This document shows positions 34,281-41,524 of a stretch of DNA of 64,000 nucleotides, in pieces (the first letter of the stretch is position 1; every line of letters begins with the position of its first letter). A program made the translations under genes and the position numbers. Under the pieces are notes generated by a model. The model was not told where the DNA came from. It was given only the letters and a program-made list of their open reading frames with translations, and did no database searches. The stretch comes from Bin5 sp009843665 (GTDB lineage: Bacteria > Chloroflexota > Anaerolineae > Caldilineales > Caldilineaceae): the NCBI GenBank assembly GCA_965220285.1, contig OZ244818.1:1116001-1180000 (forward strand), in the 5' to 3' direction.

Positions 34281-35174
34281 TTAGGCGTAGGCATTGCAAG
34301 GAAGGCTGGGGTTCGGCCACGGCGTCAAGGCCAAGGGGCGGTTGCTTCTGTCCGCCAAGTTCTGGAATACGGCTCCTGTGTCCCGATTCTGGGGTACAAA
34401 GGTGGCAAGGTAGAGATCGCCGCAGGAGCTCAGGCTGATGTTGGTGAAGACGGAATAGGCAACCGGCCCATAGATGCCGTGTGTGTAGAAGTGACTGCGC
34501 AGGCGGCTATTGTCGTCTTCGACGCGTCGGCGACTGGCCGCCCATAGCATCTGGAAGTCGGGGTAGGCCGACAGAGTTACAAAAAGATTGCGGAAGCGGT
34601 TCGTATGGCGATACCGCAGTGTCATGACCCGCCACTGACGCATGTTGGCAAGAGCTATGGCATGCCAGCCGCTACCCAACACACGGCGAATTGGCGCATC
34701 CGGTGCAAGCAAGAGTGAGAGGATATTGACGTTACCGGCTGAACATCTAGCCGCGTTGAACTGTGACCAATTGAGCTTGTGAAAGTCGAGGACGGCGCGA
34801 TTGGCGCCGACCAGATCGCCGAACGAGTCCATGAGGAAAGCGGGTGTACAAAGCGTGCCAAGCGTCGTCCAGACTTGAGCGAAGACTTCCTGGTGATTGA
34901 GGTCGGCGCGAACAATCGCGTCGTCCGTGATTTCGCTGGCCATGGAGAAAAATTCGCGGCGTTCCATCGACGTAAGTCGGAATACCCGCGCCAGTTCCTG
35001 AAGCGTTCCCCTGTCCAGCCGCACCTGGCTGCCTCGCTCGATCTTGCCCACAATTCTTGTCGTCAGCCCGGTCTCCTCTGCCAGCCTCTCCTGGCTCCAG
35101 CTGTTGCCGCTTTTGAAATCGATCTGCTCCTTTCGCAGGGCGGCAACGACTTTACCGAACATTTTCCGTTCCAC
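34281..35174 (-). CDS. XRE-type regulator with MmyB-like ligand-binding domain
   Basis: 297 residues. The N-terminal helix-turn-helix covers about residues 8-70 (WSQERLAEETGLTTRIVGK, IERGSQVRLDRGTLQELARV). The rest matches the PAS-like MmyB ligand-binding domain (PAFLMDSFGDLVGANRAVLD, NILSLLLAPDAPIRRVL, LRYRHTNRFRNLFVTLSAYP). Proteins of this type bind an unknown small molecule or fatty acid. The GTG at 35174 has GGAGG close upstream, and an ATG at 35162 is the alternative. It starts the accessory island and reads away from the interrupted lipoprotein gene. Confidence 0.85.
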   Translation of the reverse strand: MERKMFGKVVAALRKEQIDFKSGNSWSQERLAEETGLTTRIVGKIERGSQVRLDRGTLQELARVFRLTSMERREFFSMASEITDDAIVRADLNHQEVFAQVWTTLGTLCTPAFLMDSFGDLVGANRAVLDFHKLNWSQFNAARCSAGNVNILSLLLAPDAPIRRVLGSGWHAIALANMRQWRVMTLRYRHTNRFRNLFVTLSAYPDFQMLWAASRRRVEDDNSRLRSHFYTHGIYGPVAYSVFTNISLSSCGDLYLATFVPQNRDTGAVFQNLADRSNRPLALTPWPNPSLPCNAYA

Positions 35175-35445
35175 AGCTTCCTCCGCTGTCTACTGCCAGA
35201 CACGTCGCTGTGTTCTGGCATCACATTCTACTAAAGATTGTATCACCTCAAAGGGCGTCTTCAAGTGAGCAATCTCCCAATATAGAACCTATGATCTCCC
35301 GAAATCGGTAGATTCATGAGGGACTAACGCAGTCAACGGAGGTTACACTGATTCAAAAGCAGTTTCGACAGTTCTGTTTCGCTGCATGAGAGAAACTTGG
35401 TCGCATTTCAGCGCCGCGACAGTCAGTCGGAAAGGGTCTTGATAC

Positions 35446-35826
35446 ATGGATAGGCAACTCCTGATCTTTGGGATCGCGCTGTTTTTCACAGCCTGTGTGC
35501 CAATTCCTGCAGAGTCGCCGGCAACATCGGAACAGGCGGGGCCATGTGTCTCCGATGAACGAGCGCTGTTGATTGGAGAGACGGTCGAGACCGAGCCATC
35601 TGCCGAATTGCCTGGCTACATTGATATCGTAGGCGTGGAATCCAGGTTGCGCGACCAGGTGCTGACCGTAGTCATTCATCTCAGAGATATCCCTGAAAAA
35701 CTAACTTTCCACAGAGACGGTGTGAAAATCAGCCAAGTAGAATATTCCTGGATGGTTTCGGTTTCCGAGAGTGGACATATTGAGCCTTGGGCAGATGAAG
35801 TTGAAAAGTTTACGCGGTTTAAACAC
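35446..35826 (+). pseudogene. Lipoprotein gene, 5' part, interrupted by IS copy 1
   Basis: 127 codons that begin with a short lipoprotein signal (LIFGIALFFTAC). A beta-rich extracytoplasmic region follows (IDIVGVESRLRDQVLTVVIH, VSESGHIEPWADEVEKF). The frame runs straight into the IS left end, where TGA is supplied by the IS. The 3' part resumes in the same phase at 37058 after the IS. If the IS (35827-37057) is removed, the frame reads on without a break to 37309, about 210 residues in all. No family is recognised. A 3' relic of a paralogue lies at 40174-40319. Confidence 0.7.
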
Positions 35827-35855
35827 TGACCTGCCCCCGATGTTTGTACCACCCG

Positions 35856-36680
35856 TTATGTTAGTCCGGCAAGCACGGGGACAGGGTCGACAGGCAAGAG
35901 AGCCTCAGGGGCCGGCGGCCGGTAGCCCAGAGAGCTGTGTGGTCTGATCCGGTTGTAAGTCCGCCTGTAGCGCTCCGTCAGCACACGCACCTCCAGCAAC
36001 GTATAGAAGACCTCTCTGTCCAGCAATTCGTCCCTCAACTTCCCGTTGAAACTTTCGATGTAGCCGTTCTCCCACGGCGACCCAGGCTCGATGTAGAGCG
36101 TCCTGGCTCCCACACGCCCCAGCCACTCGCGCACAGCCCGGGCCGTAAACTCCGGCCCGTTGTCCGAGCGAATGTGGTCGGGCACGCCTCTCGTCACCAT
36201 CAATTCAGCCAGCGCCTCTATCACATCGGCAGACCGTATGCTGCGCGCAGCCCGGATCGCCAGACACTCCCTGCTGTATTCGTCGATGACGGTCAGCAAG
36301 CGCACGCCTGTGCCGTCATGGAGCCTCAGGTGTACGAAGTCGTAGGCCCACACATGGTCCTTCCACGCAGGCCGCAAACGCACACACGAACCGTCATTGA
36401 ACCACAGCCGTCCTCTCTTCGGCTGCTTCGCCGGCACCTTCAGCCCTTCACGTCGCCATATCCTCTCCACACGTTTGTGGTTCACATGCCAGCCGCGATG
36501 CCTCAGAAGGGCGGTGATCCTGCGGTAGCCATACCGGCCGAACTGACTGGCCAGTTCCACGATCTCCTCAGTCAGTGCCTTCTCATCGTCCACCAGGACC
36601 GGCTTGTATCGCTGTGTGGAGCGAGGATGTCCCAGCACCCGGCAGGCGCGTCGCTCCGAGACCCCAAAGAGCGCCTTCAC
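35856..36680 (-). CDS. IS3-family transposase OrfB (copy 1)
   Basis: DDE integrase domain, 274 residues. The HTH_21/IS3 N-terminal block GRYGYRRITALLRHRGWHVN is present. Catalytic residues are D in V-W-A-Y-D-F-V-H, D in I-R-S-D-N-G-P-E-F and E in E-N-G-Y-I-E-S-F. The independent GTG start is probably minor. The main product is expected to be an OrfAB fusion made by -1 frameshifting at GGGAAAC just before the orfA stop. The frame is intact, so this copy may still be active. Confidence 0.9.
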   Translation of the reverse strand: MKALFGVSERRACRVLGHPRSTQRYKPVLVDDEKALTEEIVELASQFGRYGYRRITALLRHRGWHVNHKRVERIWRREGLKVPAKQPKRGRLWFNDGSCVRLRPAWKDHVWAYDFVHLRLHDGTGVRLLTVIDEYSRECLAIRAARSIRSADVIEALAELMVTRGVPDHIRSDNGPEFTARAVREWLGRVGARTLYIEPGSPWENGYIESFNGKLRDELLDREVFYTLLEVRVLTERYRRTYNRIRPHSSLGYRPPAPEALLPVDPVPVLAGLT

Positions 36681-36712
36681 GTGGTCAACACACTGGCGAC
36701 GGCGTGAAGGAC

Positions 36713-36991
36713 TCAGAAGTTTCCCTCAGATGCCTCTCTCAGTATCTGTTTGTCCAAAGTCAGGTCTGCCACCGCTCTCTTCAGGCGGCTGTTCTCCAAC
36801 TCCAGACGCTTCAGACGCCTGGCCTGGTCGATCCTGAGACCCCCGTACTCGCTGCGCCACCGGTAGAAGGTCTGCTCGGTCACACCGATCCGCCGGGCAG
36901 CCTTTGCCACTGTGCCTCCCTCGGCTATCGCCACCTCGGCCTCTCTGAGCTTGTTGATCACCTGCTCCGGCGTATGTCTCTTCTTGGCCAT
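36713..36991 (-). CDS. IS3-family OrfA (copy 1)
   Basis: 92 residues. The DNA-binding helix-turn-helix covers TPEQVINKLREAEVAIAEGG to about residue 45 (GVTEQTFYRWRSEYGG). A leucine-zipper-like region follows (RLKRLELENSRLKRAVADL). It ends S-E-G-N-F. The minus-strand heptamer GGGAAAC (36719-36725) fits the X-XXY-YYZ rule in the orfA phase, and the -1 frame leads into orfB through LLSPSRRRQCVDHV. Confidence 0.9.
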   Translation of the reverse strand: MAKKRHTPEQVINKLREAEVAIAEGGTVAKAARRIGVTEQTFYRWRSEYGGLRIDQARRLKRLELENSRLKRAVADLTLDKQILREASEGNF

Positions 36992-37057
36992 CTCTCCCCC
37001 CTCTTCTGTGGTCCAATACTAACATAGTAACTGGACCAGTTCTTGGGGGGCAGGTCA

Positions 37058-37309
37058 ATTCAAGCTGTACAAATCGATCCAAGACAAACCAGATTTGCAG
37101 ATTACAAGCTGCTTGTGTCTCTTGGGTCGCAAGTTTCTCTCAGGGAAAACGTAATCATGTTGTACGAGCAGGCGGATTATCGGCTCTTAGAAGGTGATAT
37201 AGTGACGTTTGTAGCTGTTATTCGAGGATTGGAGACATATAGTTCTATAGGTGCAGGACCGATTACAGTTCCATATATGGTTGTTTTGGAGTTGGAATTG
37301 GTCGAATAG
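37058..37309 (+). pseudogene. Lipoprotein gene, 3' part, after IS copy 1
   Basis: The frame continues from the 5' part at 35446-35826: first codons ATT CAA GCT directly follow the IS end, and it ends LETYSSIGAGPITVPYMVVL, then ELELVE and a stop. It has no start codon or ribosome site of its own. A start inside the IS right end (37043) is formally possible but gives no signal peptide. The end of this fragment is clearly related to the relic at 40174-40319. Confidence 0.7.
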
Positions 37310-37426
37310 GATATATATTTTAGAAGACCTGCTGAAGCGAGTTAGTGTTGCTGGCAGTGGTAGGGAATGGTGAGCCCCGTACATTAGTTATGTGCGGGCA
37401 GTCAAGTGCTGTCATAGTATCGGCAT

Positions 37427-37794
37427 CTACCACTGTATGATTTCGACTTCATCGCCGCGCAGAATGAAGATATATGGCTTGCCATCAGCATAGGACGACA
37501 CAACCATTACGCCGCCGTCCGCCATCGGAATCATCTCATAGGACGGCGCGCCGAACAGATGAACATCGCCATTAGGACATATTGCTAAAGGGCGACCTGC
37601 GTGGTCAGGCAAACATTCCGGGGCAGGTGGAACAGGCGCATCCAACATTTCAGCCTCTCCATCTCTGACAAAGAAGATGTATGGCTTCCCATCAGCATAA
37701 GATGATTCCACCAAGACCCCGTGTCGGTAAGTGGTTATCTTGTATGATGGGGCGCTAAATAGGTGGACCTCGCCATCTGGACAGATCGCCAGGG
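37427..37794 (-). pseudogene. Secreted repeat protein, 3' part, after IS copy 2
   Basis: C-terminal part of the gene whose 5' part is at 39024-39886. It reads on from the IS as L-A-I-C-P-D-G-E-V-H-L-F. It has almost two copies of a 60-65-residue unit: C-L-P-(N/D)-H-A-G-R-P-L-A, then I-C-P-x-G-(E/D)-V-H-L-F-x-A-P-S-Y, then S-S-Y-A-D-G-K-P-Y-I-F. An ATG at 37714 is internal to the unit and not a true start. It ends E-V-E-I-I-Q-W. Function unknown. Confidence 0.75.
37791..37794. repeat. Target site duplication of IS copy 2 (left)
   Basis: AGGG directly before the IS left end, repeated as AGGG at 39024-39027 directly after the right end. Four bases is the usual duplication of the IS407 group. 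Confidence 0.75.
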
Positions 37795-37823
37795 TGACCT
37801 GCCCCCGACGTTTGTACCACCCG

Positions 37824-38648
37824 TTATGTTAGTCCGGCAGGCACGGGGACAGGTTCGGCAGGCAAGAGGGCCTCAGGCGCTGGCGGCCGGTAGCCCAGAG
37901 AACTGTGTGGTCTGATCCGGTTGTAAGTCCGCCTGTAGCGCTCCGTCAGCACACGCACCTCCAGCAACGTATAGAAGACCTCTCTGTCCAGCAGCTCGTC
38001 CCTCAACTTGCCGTTGAAACTCTCGATGTAGCCGTTCTCCCACGGCGACCCAGGCTCGATGTAGAGCGTCCTGGCTCCCACCCGCCCAAGCCACTCACGC
38101 ACAGCCCGGGCCGTAAACTCCGGCCCGTTGTCCGAGCGAATATGGTCGGGCACACCTCTCGTCACCATCAACTCGGCCAGCGTCTCTATCACATCGGCAG
38201 AGCGTATGCTGCGCGCAGCACGAATCGCCAGACACTCTCTGCTGTATTCGTCGATGACGGTCAGCAGCCGCACTCCTGTGCCGTCATGGAGCCTCAGATG
38301 CACGAAGTCGTAGGCCCACACATGGTTCTTCCACGCAGGCCGCAGACGCACGCACGAGCCGTCATTGAACCACAGACGCCCTCTCTTCGGCTGCTTCACA
38401 GGCACCTTCAACCCTTCACGTCGCCATATCCTCTCCACACGCTTGTGGTTCACTCGCCAGCCGCGATGCCTCAGAAGAGCGGTGATCCTGCGGTAACCGT
38501 ACCTGCCGAACTGACTGGCCAGCGCCACGATCTCCTCGGTCAGCGCCTTCTCATCCTCCACCGGTTTCGGCTCGTATCGCTGTGTGGAGCGAGGATGACC
38601 TAGCACTCTGCAGGCGCGTCGCTCCGAAACCCCCAAGAGCGCCTTCAC
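37824..38648 (-). CDS. IS3-family transposase OrfB (copy 2)
   Basis: 274 residues, differing from copy 1 at scattered positions (for example EPKPVEDEK in place of KPVLVDDEK near residues 26-34). The same DDE residues are present (A-Y-D-F, S-D-N-G-P-E, N-G-Y-I-E-S-F). The frame is intact, and expression as OrfAB by -1 frameshift at 38687-38693 is expected. Confidence 0.9.
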   Translation of the reverse strand: MKALLGVSERRACRVLGHPRSTQRYEPKPVEDEKALTEEIVALASQFGRYGYRRITALLRHRGWRVNHKRVERIWRREGLKVPVKQPKRGRLWFNDGSCVRLRPAWKNHVWAYDFVHLRLHDGTGVRLLTVIDEYSRECLAIRAARSIRSADVIETLAELMVTRGVPDHIRSDNGPEFTARAVREWLGRVGARTLYIEPGSPWENGYIESFNGKLRDELLDREVFYTLLEVRVLTERYRRTYNRIRPHSSLGYRPPAPEALLPAEPVPVPAGLT

Positions 38649-38680
38649 GTGGTCGACACACTCGCGACGACGTGAAGGAC

Positions 38681-38959
38681 TCAGAAGTTTCCCTCAGACG
38701 CCTCCCTCAATATCTGGTTGTCCAGCGTCAGATCCGCCACCGCTCTCTTCAGGCGGCTGTTCTCCAACTCCAGACGCTTCAGACGCCTGGCCTGGTCGAT
38801 CCTGAGACCCCCGTACTCGCTGCGCCAGCGGTAGAAAGTCTGGTCGGTCACGCCTATTCGGCGGGCGGCCTCAGCCACTGTGCTGCCCTCGGCTATCGCC
38901 ACCTCAGCTTCTCTCAGCTTGTTGATCACCTGCTCCGGCGTATGTCTCTTCTTCGCCAT
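38681..38959 (-). CDS. IS3-family OrfA (copy 2)
   Basis: 92 residues, near-identical to copy 1 (G-S-T-V-A-E-A-A in place of G-G-T-V-A-K-A-A at about residues 25-32). Helix-turn-helix plus leucine-zipper region. The same GGGAAAC slippery heptamer (minus strand, 38687-38693) precedes the stop. Confidence 0.9.
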   Translation of the reverse strand: MAKKRHTPEQVINKLREAEVAIAEGSTVAEAARRIGVTDQTFYRWRSEYGGLRIDQARRLKRLELENSRLKRAVADLTLDNQILREASEGNF

Positions 38960-39023
38960 CTTTCCCCCTTTCTACGGCCCATTACTAACATTATACCTGG
39001 ACCAGTTCTTGGGGGGCAGGTCA

Positions 39024-39886
39024 AGGGGCCGACCGGCATGGTTCGGCAAGCACTCCAGATTTACATACTGCTTCCCACTTGAAGAAGCCGGAGCCGATGC
39101 TGGCGCCGGTTCTTCTGTCGATACCGGAGAGGGCGTGAACGCCGGAGCCGGAGTAGCCGCAGCAACGGGGGTAGAAACAAGGGGCGCGCGCGTTTTCGTC
39201 GACGTTACCGTGGGTGTCGGTGTTGGCGTTCCTGTTGGAGTCGGCTCATCCACCGAAGAAGCTGGCGTGGGCTGACTCCGAACCCTTGTTGAAGTCGCTG
39301 TCGATGTCGGAGTCGGTGTCGGTGTATCTGGAGGTGGTGCAACGCCAAACATTCCTTGACGCACAGAATAACATTCCTGCCTGGAACCATACGGGCCAAA
39401 ACTCTCAGTACTTCCACCTTCATACGTGACAGTGAACCACCACGAAGTTTCTCCCTGAGAGTAACAATCACCTACTCCAACAGATACAGGTGCAGGAGTT
39501 GCCGTTGAGGTCGCCGTATGTGTAGCTGTTGCGGTGGAGGTGGCGGTGGCTGTCGCAGTGGAAGTGGAAGTGGCGGTTGCAGTGGCGGTTGCAGTGGCGG
39601 TGGAGGTGGAAGTGGAAGTGGGCGTATCCGTACCTGTAGCGGTCGGAAGTGGCGTCGGCGTGTGATTATCCACTTCTATTGCGCGAGCTGCTTCACATTC
39701 CGCCTGCGTATCAAAATCAACCGTCCTAAGTGGATTTTGAAGAGTAAAATGCCATGTCCCTCCGATAGTAAAACATTCCCCTACCTCATGTGCGCGAATT
39801 GGTCGCGTAGTGCCAAGCGCGGCCAGAATCGCAATGCAGACCAGAACAACCCCTAAGCCTATCACCGTCGCTCTTGTCTGCTTCAT
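39024..39886 (-). pseudogene. Secreted Thr/Ala-rich repeat protein, 5' part, interrupted by IS copy 2
   Basis: The ATG at 39886 has GGAGG 8 bases upstream. An N-terminal membrane anchor or signal (ATVIGLGVVLVCIAILAALG) is followed by two short Cys-containing beta modules (VGECFTIGGTWHFTL at about 35, and VGDCYSQGETSWWFTVTYEG at about 120). A long T-A/S-T repeat linker (coded by 39518-39640) separates them, and further Thr/Pro linkers follow. The frame reaches LECLPNHAGRPL and then meets the IS. The rest of the protein is at 37427-37794. Before insertion the whole protein was about 410 residues and probably anchored outside the membrane. Function unknown. Confidence 0.75.
39518..39640 (-). repeat. 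Low-complexity Thr/Ala/Ser coding repeat
   Basis: Near-hexameric repeats of GTGGCG/GTGGAA/GTTGCA type (plus strand). On the minus strand they code alternating Thr-Ala and Thr-Ser, a typical extracellular linker. The plus strand also reads as a Gly/Cys-rich frame, which is an artefact of the repeat. Confidence 0.7.
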
Positions 39887-40173
39887 GAGGGCTACCTCCA
39901 AAGTCAGAGAATGCACAAGCTACAGACCGACTCCAGTCACAGATGTGCTAATCTTCAAATATATCACCCTTGTATGTCATCAGAGCGTCATTCTGGATTC
40001 GACTCATATCAATTCTGTGCCAACATTGGATCTTCCCGTCTCCGTCCGGGACTTTGGCTGGCGCGGCGACATACAACCGCAAATGTTCGCAGTCGAATGA
40101 ATCCTTAGTGGATAGGGTGAGAAGAGGGAATGGCTGCCGGTATTGGGTTAGTGCTGTGACCCCGGCCCGCTGG

Positions 40174-40319
40174 CTGTATGAAAGCAGGCGGATTACCGTC
40201 TATTGGAAAATGATGTTGTAAATTTCGTAGTTTTAGTACGAGGGCTGGAGACTTGTAGGTCTATAGGGGCAGGACCGATAACAGATCCCCATATAATTGC
40301 ACTGGAATCGGTCGAATAG
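40174..40319 (+). pseudogene. Relic of the 3' end of the IS-interrupted lipoprotein gene family
   Basis: Reads ADYRLLENDVVNFVVLVRG, then LETCRSIGAGPITDPHIIAL, then ESVE and stop. The copy at 37058-37309 reads ADYRLLEGDIVTFVAVIRG, then LETYSSIGAGPITVPYMVVL. One extra base near 40181 shifts the frame relative to the L-Y-E just before, so it is dead. The sequence after both stops also matches (GAAGCGAGTTAGT), so the duplication extended past the gene. Confidence 0.7.
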
Positions 40320-40328
40320 AGAATATAC

Positions 40329-40358
40329 TTGACAAATCCCAATGAAGCGAGTTAGTCT
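40329..40358 (+). promoter_or_regulatory. Candidate promoter for the small two-gene unit
   Basis: Perfect -35 TTGACA (40329-40334), then an 18-base spacer and a weak -10 TAGTCT (40353-40358). The first small gene begins about 45 bases further on. Consensus match only. Confidence 0.35.
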
Positions 40359-40402
40359 GTCTGGCAGGTGTACGATGTTACTCAAGTGCAAAGGAGAATA
40401 TG

Positions 40403-40573
40403 ATGACTGGCAGTAGATTAAGAACACGAGTATTAGAAGTGCTTAGAGACAAGAGTCAACGTGGACATGGTGAAGATCCGCTGGTAAAGGAAGGGTATAC
40501 AGAGAGAGAGGTCGAACACACTGTACACGAACTCAAAAAGGCAGGCGTGATTCTTGACAATCACTCAATATAA
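40403..40573 (+). CDS. Small winged-helix-like protein, 56 residues
   Basis: AAGGAG lies 6 bases before the ATG at 40403 (the ATG at 40400 is the alternative). The product (MTGSRLRTRVLEVLRDKS at the start) is basic and helical, then T-E-R-E-V-E-H-T-V-H-E-L-K-K-A-G-V-I-L-D-N. The last block looks like the recognition helix and wing of a small DNA-binding domain. No family is named. A second tiny gene and a strong terminator follow, so this looks like a real transcription unit. Confidence 0.55.
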   Translation: MTGSRLRTRVLEVLRDKSQRGHGEDPLVKEGYTEREVEHTVHELKKAGVILDNHSI

Positions 40574-40591
40574 TGGTGGCGAGAGGATCGG

Positions 40592-40705
40592 TTGACTGGT
40601 CCGGGAAGCAATATTATTGACGAAATCCATGAAGAGAGAGATAGCAAATTGTATTGGGATATGCTGATGGAAGATCATAGAAAGGCAGACGCAGCAGGGC
40701 GATAG
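40592..40705 (+). CDS. Tiny acidic protein, 37 residues
   Basis: The TTG at 40592 has GAGAGGA 4 bases upstream. The product begins MTGPGSNIIDEIHEERDSKL and is acidic and helical. The N-I-I-D-E-I-H-x-x-R-D pattern resembles the start of small antitoxin-like proteins found in many bacteria (N-P-I-x-x-E-I-H), but it is shorter. It follows the basic small gene by 18 bases and precedes the terminator at 40745. The pairing of a basic and an acidic small protein suggests a regulator pair or toxin-antitoxin remnant. This is inference. Confidence 0.4.
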   Translation: MTGPGSNIIDEIHEERDSKLYWDMLMEDHRKADAAGR

Positions 40706-40744
40706 GATGCTATTGTCAAACAATCTCTAAAGGATGAACTCTTG

Positions 40745-40782
40745 CCGAGCTACTGGTAGTGAACAGTAGCTCGGTTTCTGTT
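40745..40782 (+). terminator. Rho-independent terminator after the small two-gene unit
   Basis: CCGAGCTACTG (40745-40755) pairs perfectly with CAGTAGCTCGG (40764-40774) over an 8-base loop. It is followed by TTTCTGTT. It closes the unit at 40403-40705. Confidence 0.7.
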
Positions 40783-40822
40783 GGAGCGTCAATTATAGTG
40801 AGGGTCGATAGCAGACCTGCGG

Positions 40823-41284
40823 ATGGTCGACGCAATAGATGTATACTCAGAAAATGACATAGACCTATGGTTAGTATCGTATATAATTCCCGAACCAAAG
40901 GTAGAAATTGCAATTGCGCATCCTCCTGATACCGGAGCCGAATTGAAAGACCTTGCGACCATCCTGGCAAAAATGGACAGTGCAGACAGTTCAGAAAAAT
41001 TCACCACCAGTATACTTGAGTTTTCAGACTGTTTTCTGAGTAACTTGACCGCAAGAGATAGGGTAGAGGGCCTTGGCGACAGTCATAGCGGATTTGGCAT
41101 CACACCTGCCCAGATCACGGCAGTGACACTATTTCAAGCGGGAGTATTTGCGGTCGTGGGACAGTTCGAAAAGGGGCGGGGCGCCGAGCAGGACGACTCC
41201 TCGCCTCGCTCAGTAAACATGCTTGAACTACTGGAAGGAGCTCTGGCGACCTGCAAAAGTAGCACATCAAGCGCTGACCGATAG
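40823..41284 (+). CDS. Hypothetical protein, 153 residues
   Basis: Family not recognised. The ATG start has a weak upstream site (CCTGCGG). The first part (IDLWLVSYIIPEPKVEIAIA) could form a beta-hairpin. The middle is helical and acidic (LKDLATILAKMDSADSSEKF), and a short hydrophobic stretch TAVTLFQAGVFAVVGQF occurs near residue 100. Composition is normal for a folded cytosolic protein. Its position in the island and the lack of known relatives fit an accessory gene. Confidence 0.45.
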   Translation: MVDAIDVYSENDIDLWLVSYIIPEPKVEIAIAHPPDTGAELKDLATILAKMDSADSSEKFTTSILEFSDCFLSNLTARDRVEGLGDSHSGFGITPAQITAVTLFQAGVFAVVGQFEKGRGAEQDDSSPRSVNMLELLEGALATCKSSTSSADR

Positions 41285-41320
41285 GTAACGTTGGCCCCTG
41301 TGGTCAGGCGGCGCATGGGC

Positions 41321-41524
41321 TTAGCGTCCCGTTAGGTCGGCCTCCACTTGCCAGCAGCCATCCCCTCTTCCATACAGGACCCTTAAATCGTCCTCAGTTT
41401 TTGAACGCCCAGTTGCCCTGGAGTAGAATGTGCATTGCCCTGCAGATGTCCTGAGCATCTCGACGGGCGTTGGTCCAGCTTCCCACCTATCGCAAGAAAG
41501 TACGACAGCCACGAAATCGTGCAT
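41321..41524 (-). CDS. Possible small protein, overlapping the next gene start
   Basis: 67 codons from the ATG at 41524. It ends in D-G-C-W-Q-V-E-A-D-L-T-G-R. The composition looks protein-like, but there is no recognised family and no clear ribosome site. It overlaps the poorly defined 5' end of the plus-strand glycosyltransferase gene, so at most one of the two long versions is right. Confidence 0.25.
   Translation of the reverse strand: MHDFVAVVLSCDRWEAGPTPVEMLRTSAGQCTFYSRATGRSKTEDDLRVLYGRGDGCWQVEADLTGR

Larger units (their letters stand above)
35827..37057 (-). mobile_element. IS3-family (IS407-like) element, copy 1
   Basis: 1231 bp with TG...CA ends. The terminal inverted repeats start with 12 identical bases (TGACCTGCCCCC), and TATGTTAG recurs about 30 bases further in on both sides. 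The left end is at 35827 and the right end (GGGGGCAGGTCA) finishes at 37057. It carries orfA and orfB in the minus direction. No direct target repeat flanks this copy (ACAC left, ATTC right), unlike copy 2. It splits a lipoprotein gene. The two copies differ at many bases, so they are not from a very recent burst. Confidence 0.85.
37795..39023 (-). mobile_element. IS3-family (IS407-like) element, copy 2
   Basis: 1229 bp with ends TGACCTGCCCCC and GGGGGCAGGTCA, almost identical in layout to copy 1. It is flanked by the 4-bp direct repeat AGGG (37791-37794 and 39024-39027). Removing the IS plus one AGGG joins the flanking gene perfectly in frame (G-R-P-L-A-I-C-P). Both ORFs are open. It is oriented like copy 1, 0.7 kb away, so the pair forms a potential composite structure around 37058-37794. 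Confidence 0.9.
39887..40402. other. Gap with a paralogue relic and a promoter-like site
   Basis: About 515 AT-richer bases. The relic at 40174-40319 and the promoter-like site at 40329-40358 lie here. Nothing else is recognised between 39887 and 40170. Confidence 0.5.

Noticed and set aside
33984..34547. 187-codon plus-strand frame crossing the terminator at 34128
   Set aside because: It runs through a strong terminator and then antisense to the XRE/MmyB regulator, and its composition is unlike a folded protein.
37043..37309. Independent 88-codon gene after IS copy 1
   Set aside because: Its start lies inside the IS end, and its frame exactly continues the interrupted lipoprotein gene.
39518..39856. 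Gly/Cys-rich plus-strand frame
   Set aside because: It is the reverse reading of a Thr/Ala coding repeat of the secreted pseudogene, so the Gly runs are an artefact.
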